Source of the DNA: Lamellibrachia columna
Taxonomy: Eukaryota > Annelida > Polychaeta > Sabellida > Siboglinidae
Direction: 5' to 3'
Assembly: GCA_963662155.1 (NCBI GenBank)
Contig: OY759273.1
Span: forward strand, 841,493 to 905,492
DNA length: 64,000 nucleotides
Shown here: positions 33,969 to 48,570 of the stretch, piece by piece
How the letters are laid out: the number at the start of each line of letters is the position of its first letter
How positions within the stretch are numbered: position 1 is the first letter of the stretch
The notes under the pieces: model-generated
What the model was told of the DNA's origin: nothing
The model's input: the letters and a program-made list of their open reading frames with translations, nothing else
Database searches by the model: none
Position numbers and translations under genes: made by a program

Positions 33969-35779
33969 GAAACATCCCAGTGCCAGTAGCATGTCTGTCA
34001 CACTAGAATCATCCCAGTGCCTGTAGCGTGTCTGTCACACTACAAAAATCCCAGTGGCAGTAGTGTGTCTGTCACACTAGAAACATCCCAGTGCTAGTAA
34101 CGAGTCTGTCACACTAGAAACATCCCAGTGCTAGTAGCGTGTCTTTCACACTAGAAACATCCCAGTGCTAGTAACGTGTCTGTAACACTAGAAACATCCC
34201 AGTGCTAGTAGCGTGTCTGTCACACTACAAACATCCCAGTGCTATTAGCGTGTCTGCACACTAGAAACATCCCAGTGCTAGTAGCGAGTCTGTCACACTA
34301 GAAACATCCCAATGCTATTAGCGTGTCTCTCACACTAGAAACTTCCCAGTGATAGTAGCGTGTATGTCAAACTAGAAACATGCCAGTGCCAGTAGCGTGT
34401 CTGTCAAACTAGAAACATCCCAGTGATAGTAGCGTGTTTGTCACATTAGAAACATCCCAGAACGAGTAGCGTGTCTTTCACACTAGAAATATCAAAGTGC
34501 CAGTAGCGTGTCTGTAAAATTAGAAACATCCCAGTGCCAGTAGCGTATCTGTCACACTAGAAACATCCCCGTGCCTGTAGCGTGTCTGTCACATTAGACA
34601 CATCCCAGTGCTAGTAGCGTGTCTGTCTCACTACAAACATCCCAGTGCTAGTAGCGTGTCTGTCACACAAGAAACATCACAGTGCTTGTAGCGTGTCTGT
34701 CACACTAGAAACATCCCAGTGCCAGTAGTGTGTCTCTCACACTAGAAACATACCAGTGCTAGTAACGTGTCTGTAACACTAGAAACATCCCAGTGCCAGT
34801 AGCGTGTCTGTCACACAAGAAACATCCCAGTGGCAGTAGCGTGTCTGCCACACAAGAAACATCCCAGTGCCAGTAGCTTGTCTGTCACACAAGAAACATC
34901 CCAGTGCAAGTAGCCTGTCTGTCACACAAGAAACATCCCAGTGACAGTAGCGTGTCTGCCACACAAGAAACATCCCAGTGCTAGTAGCGTGTATGTCACG
35001 CTACAAACATCCCATTGCTAGTAGCGTGTCTGTCACACTAGGAAAATCCCAGCGCTAGTAGCGTGTCTGTCACACTACAAACATCCCAGTTCTATTAGCG
35101 TGTATGCACACTAGAAACATCCCAGTGCCAGTAGCCCCTCTGTCACAAAAGAAACATCCCAGTGCCAGTAGCGTGTCTGCCACACTAGAAAAATCCCAGT
35201 GCTAGTAGCGTGTCTGCCATACTAGAAACATCCCAGTGCCTGTAGCGTGTCTGTCACACAAGAAAAATCCCAGATCCAGTAGCGTGTCTATCACAATAGA
35301 AACATCCAAGTGCCAGTAGCGTGCCTGTCACACAAGAAACATCCCAGTGCCAGTAGCGTGTCTGTCACACTAGAAACATCCAAGTGCCAGTAGCGTGTCT
35401 GTCACACTAGAACAATCCCAGAGCTAGTAGCGTGTCTGTCACACTAGAAAAATCCCAGTGCTACTAGCGTGTATGTCACACTACAAACATCCCAGTGCTA
35501 TTAGCGTGTCTGTCATACTAGAAGCATCCAAGTGCCAGTAGCGAGTCTGTCACACTAGAAACATCCCTGTGCTAGTAGCGTTTCTGCCACACTACAAACA
35601 TCCCAGGGCTTGTAGCGTGTCTGTCACACTAGAAACACACCAGTACTAGTAGCGTGTCTGTCACACTAGAAACATCCCAGTGCCAGTAGCTTGTCTGTCA
35701 CACTAGAAAAATCCCAGTGCCAGTAGCGTGTCTGTCACACTACAAACATCCAAGTGCTATTAGCGTGTCTGTCACACTA
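33969..35779. repeat. 1811-bp higher-order repeat, copy 1
   Basis: This block is followed immediately by a nearly identical copy (35780-37590). Private markers inside it include GTAGCCCCTCTGTCAC (about 35131), GAAACTTCCCAGTGATAG and CAGAACGAGTAG. 1811 bp is 49 monomers less 2 bases, matching the presence of 36-bp monomers. Confidence 0.92.
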
Positions 35780-37590
35780 AAAACATCCCAGTGCCAGTAG
35801 CATGTCTGTCACACTAGAATCATCCCAGTGCCTGTAGCGTGTCTGTCACACTACAAAAATCCCAGTGGCAGTAGTGTGTCTGTCACACTAGAAACATCCC
35901 AGTGCTAGTAACGAGTCTGTCACACTAGAAACATCCCAGTGCTAGTAGCGTGTCTTTCACACTAGAAACATCCCAGTGCTAGTAACGTGTCTGTAACACT
36001 AGAAACATCCCAGTGCTAGTAGCGTGTCTGTCACACTACAAACATCCCAGTGCTATTAGCGTGTCTGCACACTAGAAACATCCCAGTGCTAGTAGCGAGT
36101 CTGTCACACTAGAAACATCCCAATGCTATTAGCGTGTCTCTCACACTAGAAACTTCCCAGTGATAGTAGCGTGTATGTCAAACTAGAAACATGCCAGTGC
36201 CAGTAGCGTGTCTGTCAAACTAGAAACATCCCAGTGATAGTAGCGTGTTTGTCACATTAGAAACATCCCAGAACGAGTAGCGTGTCTTTCACACTAGAAA
36301 TATCAAAGTGCCAGTAGCGTGTCTGTAAAATTAGAAACATCCCAGTGCCAGTAGCGTATCTGTCACACTAGAAACATCCCCGTGCCTGTAGCGTGTCTGT
36401 CACATTAGACACATCCCAGTGCTAGTAGCGTGTCTGTCTCACTACAAACATCCCAGTGCTAGTAGCGTGTCTGTCACACAAGAAACATCACAGTGCTTGT
36501 AGCGTGTCTGTCACACTAGAAACATCCCAGTGCCAGTAGTGTGTCTCTCACACTAGAAACATACCAGTGCTAGTAACGTGTCTGTAACACTAGAAACATC
36601 CCAGTGCCAGTAGCGTGTCTGTCACACAAGAAACATCCCAATGGCAGTAGCGTGTCTGCCACACAAGAAACATCCCAGTGCCAGTAGCTTGTCTGTCACA
36701 CAAGAAACATCCCAGTGCAAGTAGCCTGTCTGTCACACAAGAAACATCCCAGTGACAGTAGCGTGTCTGCCACACAAGAAACATCCCAGTGCTAGTAGCG
36801 TGTATGTCACACTACAAACATCCCATTGCTAGTAGCGTGTCTGTCACACTAGGGAAATCCCAGTGCTAGTAGCGTGTCTGTCACACTACAAACATCCCAG
36901 TTCTATTAGCGTGTATGCACACTAGAAACATCCCAGTGCCAGTAGCCCCTCTGTCACAAAAGAAACATCCCAGTGCCAGTAGCGTGTCTGCCACACTAGA
37001 AAAATCCCAGTGCTAGTAGCGTGTCTGCCATACTAGAAACATCCCAGTGCCTGTAGCGTGTCTGTCACACAAGAAAAATCCCAGATCCAGTAGCGTGTCT
37101 ATCACAATAGAAACATCCAAGTGCCAGTAGCGTGCCTGTCACACAAGAAACATCCCAGTGCCAGTAGCGTGTCTGTCACACTAGAAACATCCAAGTGCCA
37201 GTAGCGTGTCTGTCACACTAGAACAATCCCAGAGCTAGTAGCGTGTCTGTCACACTAGAAAAATCCCAGTGCTTCTAGCGTGTATGTCACACTACAAACA
37301 TCCCAGTGCTATTAGCGTTTCTGTCATACTAGAAGCATCCAAGTGCCAGTAGCGAGTCTGTCACACTAGAAACATCCCTGTGCTAGTAGCGTTTCTGCCA
37401 CATTACAAACATCCCAGGGCTTGTAGCGTGTCTGTCACACTAGAAACACACCATTACTAGTAGCGTGTCTGTCACACTAGAAACATCCCAGTGCCAGTAG
37501 CGTGTCTGTCACACTAGAAAAATCCCAGTGCCAGTAGCGTGTCTGTCACACTACAAACATCCAAGTGCTATTAGCGTGTCTGTCACACTA
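35780..37590. repeat. 1811-bp higher-order repeat, copy 2
   Basis: Direct tandem copy of 33969-35779, with only scattered substitutions seen (for example CCCAGTGGCAG to CCCAATGGCAG). The boundary falls inside a monomer at AAAACATCCC in both copies. Confidence 0.92.
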
Positions 37591-39706
37591 AAAACATCCC
37601 AGAGCTAGTAGCGTGTCTGTCACACTAGAGAGACCCCAGTGCTAGTAGCTTGTCTGTCACACTAGAAACATCCCAGTGCAAGTAGCGTGTCTGTCACACT
37701 AGAAACATCACAGAACTAGTAACGTGTCTGTAACACTAGAAACATCCCAGTGTCTGTAGCGTGTCTGTCACACTAGAAAAATCCCAGTGCCTGTAGCGTG
37801 TCTGTCACACAAGATACATCTCAGTGCCAGTAGCGTGTCTGTCACACTAGAAACATCCCCATGCCAGTAGCGTGTCTGTCACACTAGAAACATCCCAGTG
37901 CCTGTAGCGTGTCTGTCACACAAGAAACATCCCCGTGCCAGTAGCGTGTCTATCACACTAGAAATATCCCAGTGCCAGTAGCGTGTCTGCAACACTAGAA
38001 AAATCCCAGTGGCAGTAGCGTGTCTGTCACACAAGAAACATCCCAGTGCTAGTAGCGTTTCGGTCACACTAGAAACATCCCAGTGCCAGTAGCGTGTCTG
38101 CCACATTAGAGAAATCCCAGTACCAGTAGCGTGTCTGTCACACAAGAAATATCACAGTGCCAGTAGCGTGTCTGCCATACTAGAAACATCCCAGTGCCAG
38201 TAGCGTGTCTGCCACACTAGAAAAATCCCAGTGCTAGTAGGGTGTCTGTCACACTACAAACATCCCAGTGCTATTAGCGTGTCTGTCACACTAGAAACAT
38301 TCCAGTGCCAGTAGCGTGTCTGTCACACTAGAAACATCCCAGTGCCTGTAGCGAGTCTTTCACACAACAAACATTCCAGTGCCAGTACCGTGTCTGTCAC
38401 ACTAGAAACATCCCAGTGCCTGTAGCGTGTCTGTCACACAAGAAACATCCCAGTGCCAGTAGCGTGTCTGTCACACTAGAAACATCCAAGTGCCAGTAGC
38501 GTGTCTGTCACACTAGAAAAATCCCAGTGCTAGTAGCGTGTCTGTCACACTAGACAAATCCCAGTGCTAGTAGCGTGTATGTCACACTACAAACATCCCA
38601 GTGCTATTAGCGTGTCTGTCATACTAGAAGCATCCCAGTGCCTGTAGCGAGTCTGTCACACTGGAAACATCCCTGTGCTAGTAGCATGTCTGTCACACTA
38701 CAAACATCCCAGGGCTTGCAGCGTGTCTGTCACACTAGAAACACACCAGTACTAGTAGCGTGTCTGTCACACTAGAAACATCCCAGTGCCAGTAGCGTGT
38801 CTGTCACACTAGAAAAATCCCAGTTCCAGTAGCGTGTCTGTCACACTACAAACATCCCAGTGCTATTAGCGTGTCTGTCACACTAAAAACTTCCCAGAGC
38901 TAGTAGCGTGTCTGTCACACTAGAAAAACCCCAGTGCTAGTAGCTTGTCTGTCACACTAGAAACATCCCAGTGCCAGTAGCGTGTCTGTCACACTAGAAA
39001 CATCACAGAAGTAGTAGCGTGTCTGTCACACTAGAAACATCCCAGTGCCAGTAGCGTGTCTGTCACACTAGAAACATCCCAGTGCCTGTAGCGTGTCTGT
39101 CACACAAGAAACATCCAAGTGCCAGTAGCGTGTCTGTCACACTAGAAACATCCCCATGCCAGTAGCGTGTCTGTCACACTAGAAATATCCCAGTGCCTGT
39201 AGCGTGTCTGTCACACAAGAAACATCCCCGTGCCAGAAGCGTGTGTATCACGCTAGAAATATCCCAGTGCTAGTAGCGTGTCTGTCACACTAGAAACATC
39301 CCAGTGCCAGTAGCGTGTCTGCCACACTAGAAACATCCCAGTACCAGTAGCGTGTCTGCCACACTAGAAAAATCCCAGTGCTAGTAGCGTGTCTGTCACA
39401 CTACAAACATCCCAGTGCTATTAGTGTGTCTTTCAAACTAGAAACATTTCAGTGCCAGTAGCGTGTCTGTCACACTAGAAACATCCCAGTGCCAGTAGCG
39501 TTTCTTTAACACTAGAAAAATCCCATTGCTAGTAGCGTGTCTGTAACACTACAAACATCCCAGGGCTATTAGCATGTCTTTCACACTAGAAGCATCCCAG
39601 TGCCAGTAGCGTTTCTGTCACATTAGAAACATCCCAGTGCCAGTAGCGTGTCTGTCACACTACAAACATCGCAGTGCTATTAGCGTGTCTGCACACTAGA
39701 AACATC
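36823..39706. repeat. 2.9-kb satellite block duplicated at about 40927-43847 (copy 1)
   Basis: It contains the GTAGCCCCTC marker (36942), GCGTTTCGGTCAC (about 38055), GTACCGTGTC and CACTAGAGAGACCCC, all of which recur in the same order 4.10-4.14 kb further on. It overlaps the second 1811-bp copy, so the 1811-bp doubling and the 4.1-kb duplication are separate events. Confidence 0.88.
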
Positions 39707-40926
39707 CCAGTGCCAGTAGCGTGTCTGCCACACTAGAAACATCCCAGTGCCAGTAGCGTGTCTGTCACACTAGAAACATCCCAGTGCCAGTAGCGTGTCT
39801 GTCACACCAGAAAGATCCCAGTGCTAGTATCGTGTATGTCACACTACAAACATCCCAGTGTCAGTAGCGTGTCTGTCACATTAGAAAAATCCCAGTGCCA
39901 GTAGCGTGTCTGTCACACTAGAAACCTCCCAGTGCCAGTAGCGTGTCTGTCACACAAGAAATATCCCAGTACCAGTAGCTTGTCTGTCACACTAGAAACA
40001 TCCCAGTGCCAGTAGCGTGTCTGCCACACTAGATAAATCCCAGTGCTATTAGCGTGTCTGTCACATTAAAAACATTCCAGTGCTATTAGCGTGTCTGTCA
40101 CACTAGAAACATCCCTGTGCCAGTAGCGTGACTGTCACACTAGAAACATCCCAGTGCCAGTAGCGTGTCTGTCACACTAAAAAAATCCCAGTGCTAGTAG
40201 CGTGTTTGTCACACTACAAACATCCCAGTGCTATTAGCGTTTCTGTCACACTAGAAGCATCCCAGTGCCAGTAGCGTGTCTGTCACAATAGAAAAATCCC
40301 AGTGCCAGTAGCGTGTCTGTCACACTACAAACATCCCAGTGCTATTAGCGTGTCTGCACACTAGAAACATCCCAGTGCCAGTAGCATGTCTGTCACACTA
40401 GAAACACCCCAGTGCTAGTAGCGCGTCTGTCACACTAGAAACATCCCTGTGCCTGTAGCGTGTCTGTCACACAAGAAACATCCTCGTGCCAGTAGAGTGT
40501 CTGTCACACTAGAAACATCCCAGTGCTAGTAGAGTGTCTGTCACACTAGAAACATCCCAGTGGCAGTAGCGTGTCTGCCACACTAGATAAATCCCAGTGC
40601 CAGTAGCGTGTCTGTCACACAAGAAACATCCCAGTGCCAGTAGCTAGTCTGCCACACTAGAAACATCCCAGTTCCAGTAGCGTGTCTGTCACATTACAAA
40701 CATCCCAGTGCTATTAGCGTGTCTGTCACACTAGAAACATCCCAATGCCAGTAGCGTGTCTGTCACACTAGAAACATCCCAGTGGCAGTAAAGTGTCTGT
40801 CACATTAGAAACATCCCAGTGCCAGTAGCGTGTCTGTCACACAAGAAACATCCCAGTGCCTGTAGCGTGTATGTCACACTAGAAGCATCCCAGTGCTAGT
40901 AACGTGTCTGTTACACTAGAAAAATC

Positions 40927-43847
40927 CCATTGCTAGTAGCGTGTCTGTCACACTAGGAAAATCCCAGTGCTAGTAGCGTGTCTGTCACACTACAAACATC
41001 CCAGTTCTATTAGCGTGTATGCACATTAGAAACATCCCAGTGCCAGTAGCCCCTCTGTCACAAAAGAAACATCCCAGTGCCAGTAGCGTGTCTGCCACAC
41101 TAGAAAAATCCCAGTGCTAGTAGCGTGTCTGCCATACTAGAAACATCCCAGTGCCTGTAGCGTGTCTGTCACACAAGAAAAATCCCAGCGCCAGTAGCGT
41201 GTCTATCACAATAGAAACATCCAAGTGCCAGTAGCGTGCCTGTCACACAAGAAACATCCCAGTGCCAGTAGCGTGTCTGTCACACTAGAAACATCCAAGT
41301 GCCAGTAGCGTGTCTGTCACACTAGAACAATCCCAGAGCTAGTAGCGTGTCTGTCACACTAGAAAAATCCCAGTGCTACTAGCGTATATGTCACACTACA
41401 AACATCCCAGTGCTATTAGCGTGTCTGTCATACTAGAAGCATCCAAGTGCCAGTAGCGAGTCTGTCACACTAGAAACATCCCTGTGCTAGTAGCGTTTCT
41501 GCCACACTACAAACATCCCAGGGCTTGTAGCGTGTCTGTCACACTAGAAACACACCAGTACTAGTAGCGTGTCTGTCACACTAGAAACATCCCAGTGCCA
41601 GTAGCGTGTCTGTCACACTAGAAAAATCCCAGTGCCAGTAGCGTGTCTGTCACACTACAAACATCCCAGTGCTATTAGCGTGTCTGTCACACTAAAAACA
41701 TCCCAGAGCTAGTAGCGTGTCTGTCACACTAGAGAGACCCCAGTGCTAGTAGCTTGTCTGTCACACTAGAAACATCCCAGTGCAAGTAGCGTGTCTGTCA
41801 CACTAGAAACATCACAGAACTAGTAGCGTGTCTGTAACACTAGAAACATCCCAGTGTCTGTAGCGTGTCTGTCACACTAGAAAAATCCCAGTGCCTGTAG
41901 CTTGTCTGTCACACAAGAAACATCTCAGTGCCAGTAGCGTATCTGTCACACTAGAAACATCCCCATGCCAGTAGCGTGTCTGTCACACTAGAAACATCCC
42001 AGTGCCTGTAGCGTGTCTGTCACACAAGAAACATCCCCGTGGCAGTAGCGTGTCTATCACACTAGAAATATCCCAGTGCCAGTAGCGTGTCTGCAACACT
42101 AGAAAAATCCCAGTGGCAGTAGGGTGTCTGTCACACAAGAAACATCCCAGTGCTAGTAGCGTTTCGGTCACACTAGAAACATCCCAGTGCCAGTAGCGTG
42201 TCTGCCACATTAGAAAAATCCCAGTACCAGTAGCGTGTCTGTCACACAAGAAATATCCCAGTGCCAGTAGCGTGTCTGCCATACTAGAAACATCTCAATG
42301 CCAGTAGCGTGTCTGCCACACTAGAAAAATCCCAGTGCTAGTAGGGTGTCTGTCACACTACAAACATCCCAGTGCTATTAGCGTGTCTGTCACACTAGAA
42401 ACATTCCTGTGCCAGTAGCGTGTCTGTCACACTAGAAACATCCAAGTGCCTGTAGCGAGTCTTTCACACAACAAACATTCCAGTGCCAGTACCGTGTCTG
42501 TCACACTAGAAACATCCCAGTGCCTGTAGCGTGTCTGTCACACAAGAAACATCCCAGTGCCAGTAGCGTGTCTGTCACACTAGAAACATCCAAGTGCCAG
42601 TAGCGTGTCTGTCACACTAGAAAAATCCCAGTGCTAGTAGCGTGTCTGTCACACTTGACAAATCCCAGTGCTAGTAGCGTGTATGTCACACTACAAACAT
42701 CCCAGTGCTATTAGCGTGTCTGTCATACTAGAAGCATCCCAGTGCCTGTAGCGAATCTGTCACACTGGAAACATCCCTGTGCTAGTAGCATGTCTGTCAC
42801 ACTACAAACATCCCAGGGCTTGCAGCGTGTCTGTCACACTAGAAACACACCAGTACTAGTAGCGTGTCTGTCACACTAGAAACATCCCAGTGCCAGTAGC
42901 GTGTCTGTCACACTAGAAAAATCCCAGTTCCAGTAGCGTGTCTGTCACACTACAAACATCCCAGTGCTATTAGCGTGTCTGTCACACTAAAAACATCCCA
43001 GAGCTAGAAGCGTGTCTGTCACACTAGAAAAACCCCAGTGCTAGTAGCTTGTCTGTCACACTAGAAACATCCCAGTGCCAGTAGCGTGTCTGTCACACTA
43101 GAAACATCACAGAAGTAGTAGCGTGTCTGTCACACTAGAAACATCCCAGTGCCAGTAGCGTGTCTGTCACACTAGAAACATCCCAGCGTCTGTAGCGTGT
43201 CTGTCACACTAGAAAAATCCCAGTGCCTGTAGCGTGTCTGTCACACAAGAAACATCCAAGTGCCAGTAGCGTGTCTGTCACACTAGAAACATCCCCATGC
43301 CAGTAGCGTGTCTGTCACACTAGAAATATCCCAGTGCCTGTAGCGTGTCTGTCACACAAGAAACATCCCCGTGCCAGAAGCGTGTGTATCACGCTAGAAA
43401 TATCCCAGTGCTAGTAGCGTGTCTGTCACACTAGAAACATCCCAGTGCCAGTAGCGTGTCTGCCACACTAGAAACATCCCAGTACCAGTAGCGTGTCTGC
43501 CACACTAGAAAAATCCCAGTGCTAGTAGCGTGTCTGTCACACTACAAACATCCCAGTGCTATTAGTGTGTCTTTCAAACTAGAAACATTTCAGTGCCAGT
43601 AGCGTGTCTGTCACACTAGAAACATCCCAGTGCCAGTAGCGTTTCTTTAACACTAGAAAAATCCCATTGCTAGTAGCGTGTCTGTCACACTACAAACATC
43701 CCAGGGCTATTAGCATGTCTTTCACACTAGAAGCATCCCAGTGCCAGTAGCGTTTCTGTCACATCAGAAACATCCCAGTGCCAGTAGCGTGTCTGTCACA
43801 CTACAAACATCGCAGTGCTATTAGCGTGTCTGCACACTAGAAACATC
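40927..43847. repeat. 2.9-kb satellite block (copy 2)
   Basis: Partner of 36823-39706 with the same private markers (GTAGCCCCTC at 41046, GCGTTTCGGTCAC near 42160). Small differences, including GTAGCGTGTC to GTAGGGTGTC near 42119, set the copies apart. Confidence 0.88.
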
Positions 43848-46800
43848 CCAGTGCTAGTAGCGTATCTGTCACACTAGAAACACCCCAGTGCTAGTAGCGT
43901 GTCTCTCACACTAGAAACATCCCAGTGCCAGTAGCGTGTCTGTCACACAAGAAACATCCCAGTGCCAGTAGCGTGTCTGTCACACTAGAAACTTCCCAGT
44001 TCTTTTAGCGTGTCTGTCACACAAGAAACATCCCAGTGCCAGTAGCGTGTCTCTCACACAAGAAACATCCCAGTGCCAGTAGCGTGTCTGTCACACAAGA
44101 AACATCCCAGTGCCAGTAGCGTGTCTGTCAAACTAGAAACACCCCATTGCTAGTAGCGTGTCTGCCACACTAGAAACATCCTAGTGCCAGTAGCGTGTCT
44201 GTCACACAAGATAAATCCGAGTGCCAGTAGCGTGTCTATCACAATAGAAACATCCCAGTGCCAGAAGCGTGTCTGTCACACAAGAACCATCCCAGTGCCA
44301 GTAGCGTGTCTTTCACACAAGAAACATCCAAGTGCCAGTAGCGTGTCTGCCACATTAGAAACATCCAAGTGCCAGTAGCGTGTCTGTCACACAAGAAACA
44401 TTCCAGTGCCAGTAGCGTGTCTGCCACACTAGAAAAATCCGAGTGCAAGTAGCGTGTCTGTCACACTACAAACATCCCTGTGCTATTAGCGTGTCTGCAC
44501 ACTAGAAACATCCCAGTGCTAGTAGCGTGTCTGCCACACTAGAAACATCCCAGTGCCAGTAGCGTGTCTGCCACACTAGAAAAATCCCATTGCTAGTAGC
44601 GTGTCTGTCACACTACAAACATCCCAGTGCTATTAGCGTGTCTGTCACACTAGAAACATTCCAGTGCCAGTAGCGTGTCTGTCACACTAGAAACATCCCA
44701 GTGCCAGTAGCGTGTATTTCACACTAGAAAAATCCCAGTGTTAGTAGCGTGTCTGTCAAACTACAAACATCCCAGTGCTATTAGCATGTATGTCACACTA
44801 GAAGCATCCCAGTGCCAGTAGCGTGTCTGTCACACTACAAACATCGCAGTGCTATTAGCGTGTCTACACACTAGAAACATCCCAGTGCTAGTAGTGTGTC
44901 TGTCACACTAGAAACACCCCAGTGCTAGTAGCGTGTCTCTCACACTAGAAACATCCCAGTGCCAGTAGCGTGTCTGTCACACAAGAAACATCCCAGTGCC
45001 AGTAGCGTGTCTGCCACACTAGAAATATCCAAGTGCCAGTAGCGTGTCTGTCACACAAGAAACATCCCAGTGCCAGTATCGCGTCTGCCACAATAGAAAA
45101 ATCCCAGTGCTTGTAGCGTGTCTGCAATACTAGAAACATCCCAGTGCCTGAAGCGTGTCTGTCACACTAGAAACATCCCAGTGCCAGTAGCGTGTCTGTC
45201 ACACTAGAAAAACCCCAGTGCTAGTAGCTTGTCTGTCACACTAGAAACATCCCAGTGCCAGTAGCGTGTCTGTCACACTAGAAACATCACAGAAGTAGTA
45301 GCGTGTCTGTCACACTAGAAACATCCCAGTGCCAGTAGCGCGTCTGTCACACTAGAAACATCCCAGTGCCTGTAGCGTGTCTGTCACACAAGAAACATCC
45401 CAGTGCCAGTAGCGTGTCTATCACAATAGAAACATCCCAGTGCCAGTAGCGTGTCTGTCATACAAGAAACATCCCAGTGCCAGTAGCGTGTCTGTCACAC
45501 TAGAAACATCCAAGTGCCAGTAGCGTGTCTGTCACACTAGAAAAATCCCAATGCTAGTAGCGTGTCTGTCACACTAGAAAAATCCCAGTGCCAGTAGCGT
45601 GTATGTCACACTACAAACATCCCAGTGCTATTAGCGTGTCTGTCATACTAGAAGCATCCCAGTGCCTGTAGCGAGTCTGTCACACTAGAAACATCCCAGT
45701 GCCAGTATCGTGTCTGCCACACTACAAAAAAAAAACCTGTGCTAGTAGCGTGTCTGTCACACTATAAACATCCCAGTGCTATTAGCGTGTCTGTCAAACT
45801 AGAAGCATCCCATTGATAGTAGCGTGTATGTCACACTAGAAACATCCCAGAACGAGTAGCGTGTCTGTCACACTAAAAATATCCAAGTGCCAGTAGCGTG
45901 TCTGTAAAATTAGAAACATCCCAGTGCCAGTAGCGTGTCAGTCACACTAGAAACATCCCAGTTCCAGTAGCGAGTCTGTCACACCAGAAAAATCCCAGTG
46001 GCAGAAGTGTGTCTTTCACACTAGAAACATCCCAGTGCTAGTAACGTGTCTTTTACACTAGACACTTCCCAGTGATAGTAGCGTGTATGTCAAACTAGAA
46101 ACATGCCAGTGCCAGTAGCGTGTATGTCAAACTAGAAACATGCCAGTGCCAGTAGCGTGTCTGTCACACAAGAAACATCCCAGTGCCAGTAGCGTGTCTG
46201 TCACACTAGAAACATCCCAGTGCCAGTAGCGTGTCTGTCACACAAGAAACTTCCCAGTGCCAGTAGCCTGTCTGTCACACAAGAAACATCCCAGTGCCAG
46301 TAGCGTGTCTGCCACACTAGAAAAATCCAAGTGCTAGTAGGGTGTCTGTCACACTAGAAACATCCCAGTGCCAGTAGCGTGTCTGTCACACTAGAAACAT
46401 CCCAGCGTCTGTAGCGTGTCTGTCACACTAGAAAAATCCCTGTGCCTGTAGCGTGTCTGTCACACAAGAAACATCCCCGTGCCAGAAGCGTGTGTATCAC
46501 ACTAGAAATATCCCAGTGCTAGTAGCGTGTCTGTCACACTAGAGACATCCCAGTGCCAGTAGGGTGTCTGCCACACTAGAAACATCCCACTGCCAGTAGC
46601 ATGTCTGCCACACTAGAAAAATCCCTGTGCCTGTAGCGTGTCTGTCACACAAGAAACATCCCAGTGCCAGTAGCGTGTCTGCCACACTAGAAACATCCCA
46701 GTACCAGTAGCGTGTCTGCCACACTAGAAAAATCCCAGTGCTAGTAGCGTGTCTGTCACACTACAAACATCCCAGTGCTATTAGTTTGTTTTTCAAACTA

Positions 46801-47650
46801 GAAACATTTCAGTGCCAGTAGCGTGTCTGTCACACTAGAAACATCCCAGTGCCAGTAGCGTGTCTTTAACACTAGAAATATCCCAGTGCTAGTAGCGTGT
46901 CTGTCACACTACAAACATCCCAGTGCTATTAGCATGTTTGTCACACTAGAAGCATCCCAGTGCCAGTAGCGTTTCTGTCACATTAGAAACATCCCAGTGC
47001 CAGTTGCGTGTCTGTCACACTACAAACATCGCAGTGCTATTAGCGTGTCTGCACACTAGAAACATCCCAGTGCTAGTAGCGTATCTGTCACACTAGAAAC
47101 ACCCCAGTGCTAGTAGCGTGTCTCTCACACTAGAAACATCCCAGTGCCAGTAGCGTGTCTGTCACACAAGAAACATCCCAGTGCCAGTAGCGTGTCTTTC
47201 ACACTAGAAACATCCCAGTGTTTTAGCGTGTCTGTCACACAAGAAACATCCCAGTGCCAGTAGCGTGTCTCTCACACAAGAAACATCCCAGTGCCAGTAG
47301 CGTGTCTGTCACACAAGAAACATCCCAGTGCCAGTAGCGTGTCTGTCACACTAGAAACACCCCATTGCTAGTAGCGTGTCTGCCACACTAGAAACATCCT
47401 AGTGCCAGTAGCGTGTCTGTCACACAAGAAAAATCCCAGTTACAGTAGCGTGTCTACCACAATAGAAACATCCCAGTGCCAGAAGCGTGTCTGTCACACA
47501 AGAAACATCCCAGTGCCAGTAGCGTGTCTTTCACACAAGAAACATCCAAGTGCCAGTAGCGTGTCTGCCACATTAGAAACATCCAAGTGCCAGTAGCGTG
47601 TCTGTCACACAAGAAACATCCCAGTGCCAGTAGCGTGTCTGCCACACTAG
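43800..47650. repeat. Satellite blocks duplicated with about 3.2 kb offset
   Basis: The segment around 43800-44450 returns at about 47018-47650 (offset 3218), including the AGTGCCAGAAGCG monomer and the CACATTAGAAACATCCAAG monomer. Confidence 0.82.
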
Positions 47651-48570
47651 AAAAATCCCAGTGCTAGTAGCGTGTCTGTCACACTACAAACATCCCAGTG
47701 CTATTAGCGTGTCTGCACACTAGAAACATCCCTGTGGTAGTAGCGTGTCTGCCACACTAGAAACATCCCAGTGCCAGTAGCGTGTCTGCCACACTAGAAA
47801 AATCCCAGTGCTAGTAGCGTGTCTGTCACACTACAAACATCCCAGTGCTATTAGCATGTATGTCACACTAGAAGCATCCCAGTGCCGGTAGCGTGTCTGT
47901 CACACTACAAACATCGCAGTGCTATTAGCTTGTCTGCACACTAGAAACATCCCAGTGCTAGTAGCGTGTCTGTCACACTAGAAACACCCCAGTGCTAGTA
48001 GCGTGTCTCTCACACTAGAAACATCCCAGTGCCAGTAGCGTGTCTGTCACACAAGAAACATCCCAGTGCCAGTAGCGTGTCTGCCACACTAGAAATATCC
48101 CAGTGCTTGTAGCGTGTCTGTCACACAAGAAACATCCCAGTGCCAGTATCGTGTCTGCCACACTAGAAAAATCCCAGTGCTAGTAGCGTGTCTGCCATAC
48201 TAGAAACATCCCAGTGCCTGTAGCGTGTCAGTCACAAAAGAAACATCCCAGTGCCAGTAGCGTGTCTATCACAATAGAAACATCCCAGTGCCAGTAGCGT
48301 GTCTGTCACACAAGAAACATCCCAGTGCCAGTAGCGTGTCTGTCACACTACAAACATCCCAGTGCTATTAGCGTGTCTGTCATACTAGAAGCATCCCAGT
48401 GCCTGTAGCGAGTCTGTCACACTAGAAACATCCCAGTGCCAGTATCGTGTCTGCCACACTACAAAAAAAAAACCTGTGCTAGTAGCGTGTCTGTCACACT
48501 ATAAACATCCCAGTGCTATTAGCGTGTCTGTCAAACTAGAAGCATCCCAGTGATAGTAGCGTGTCTGTCA
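45600..48570. repeat. Satellite blocks sharing an A10 monomer, 2737 bp apart
   Basis: A monomer with a run of ten A (CTAC-A10-CCTGTGC) sits at 45726-45735 and again at 48463-48472, with matching neighbours on both sides (GTATCGTGTCTGCCACAC before it, CTATAAACATCC after it). Confidence 0.88.
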
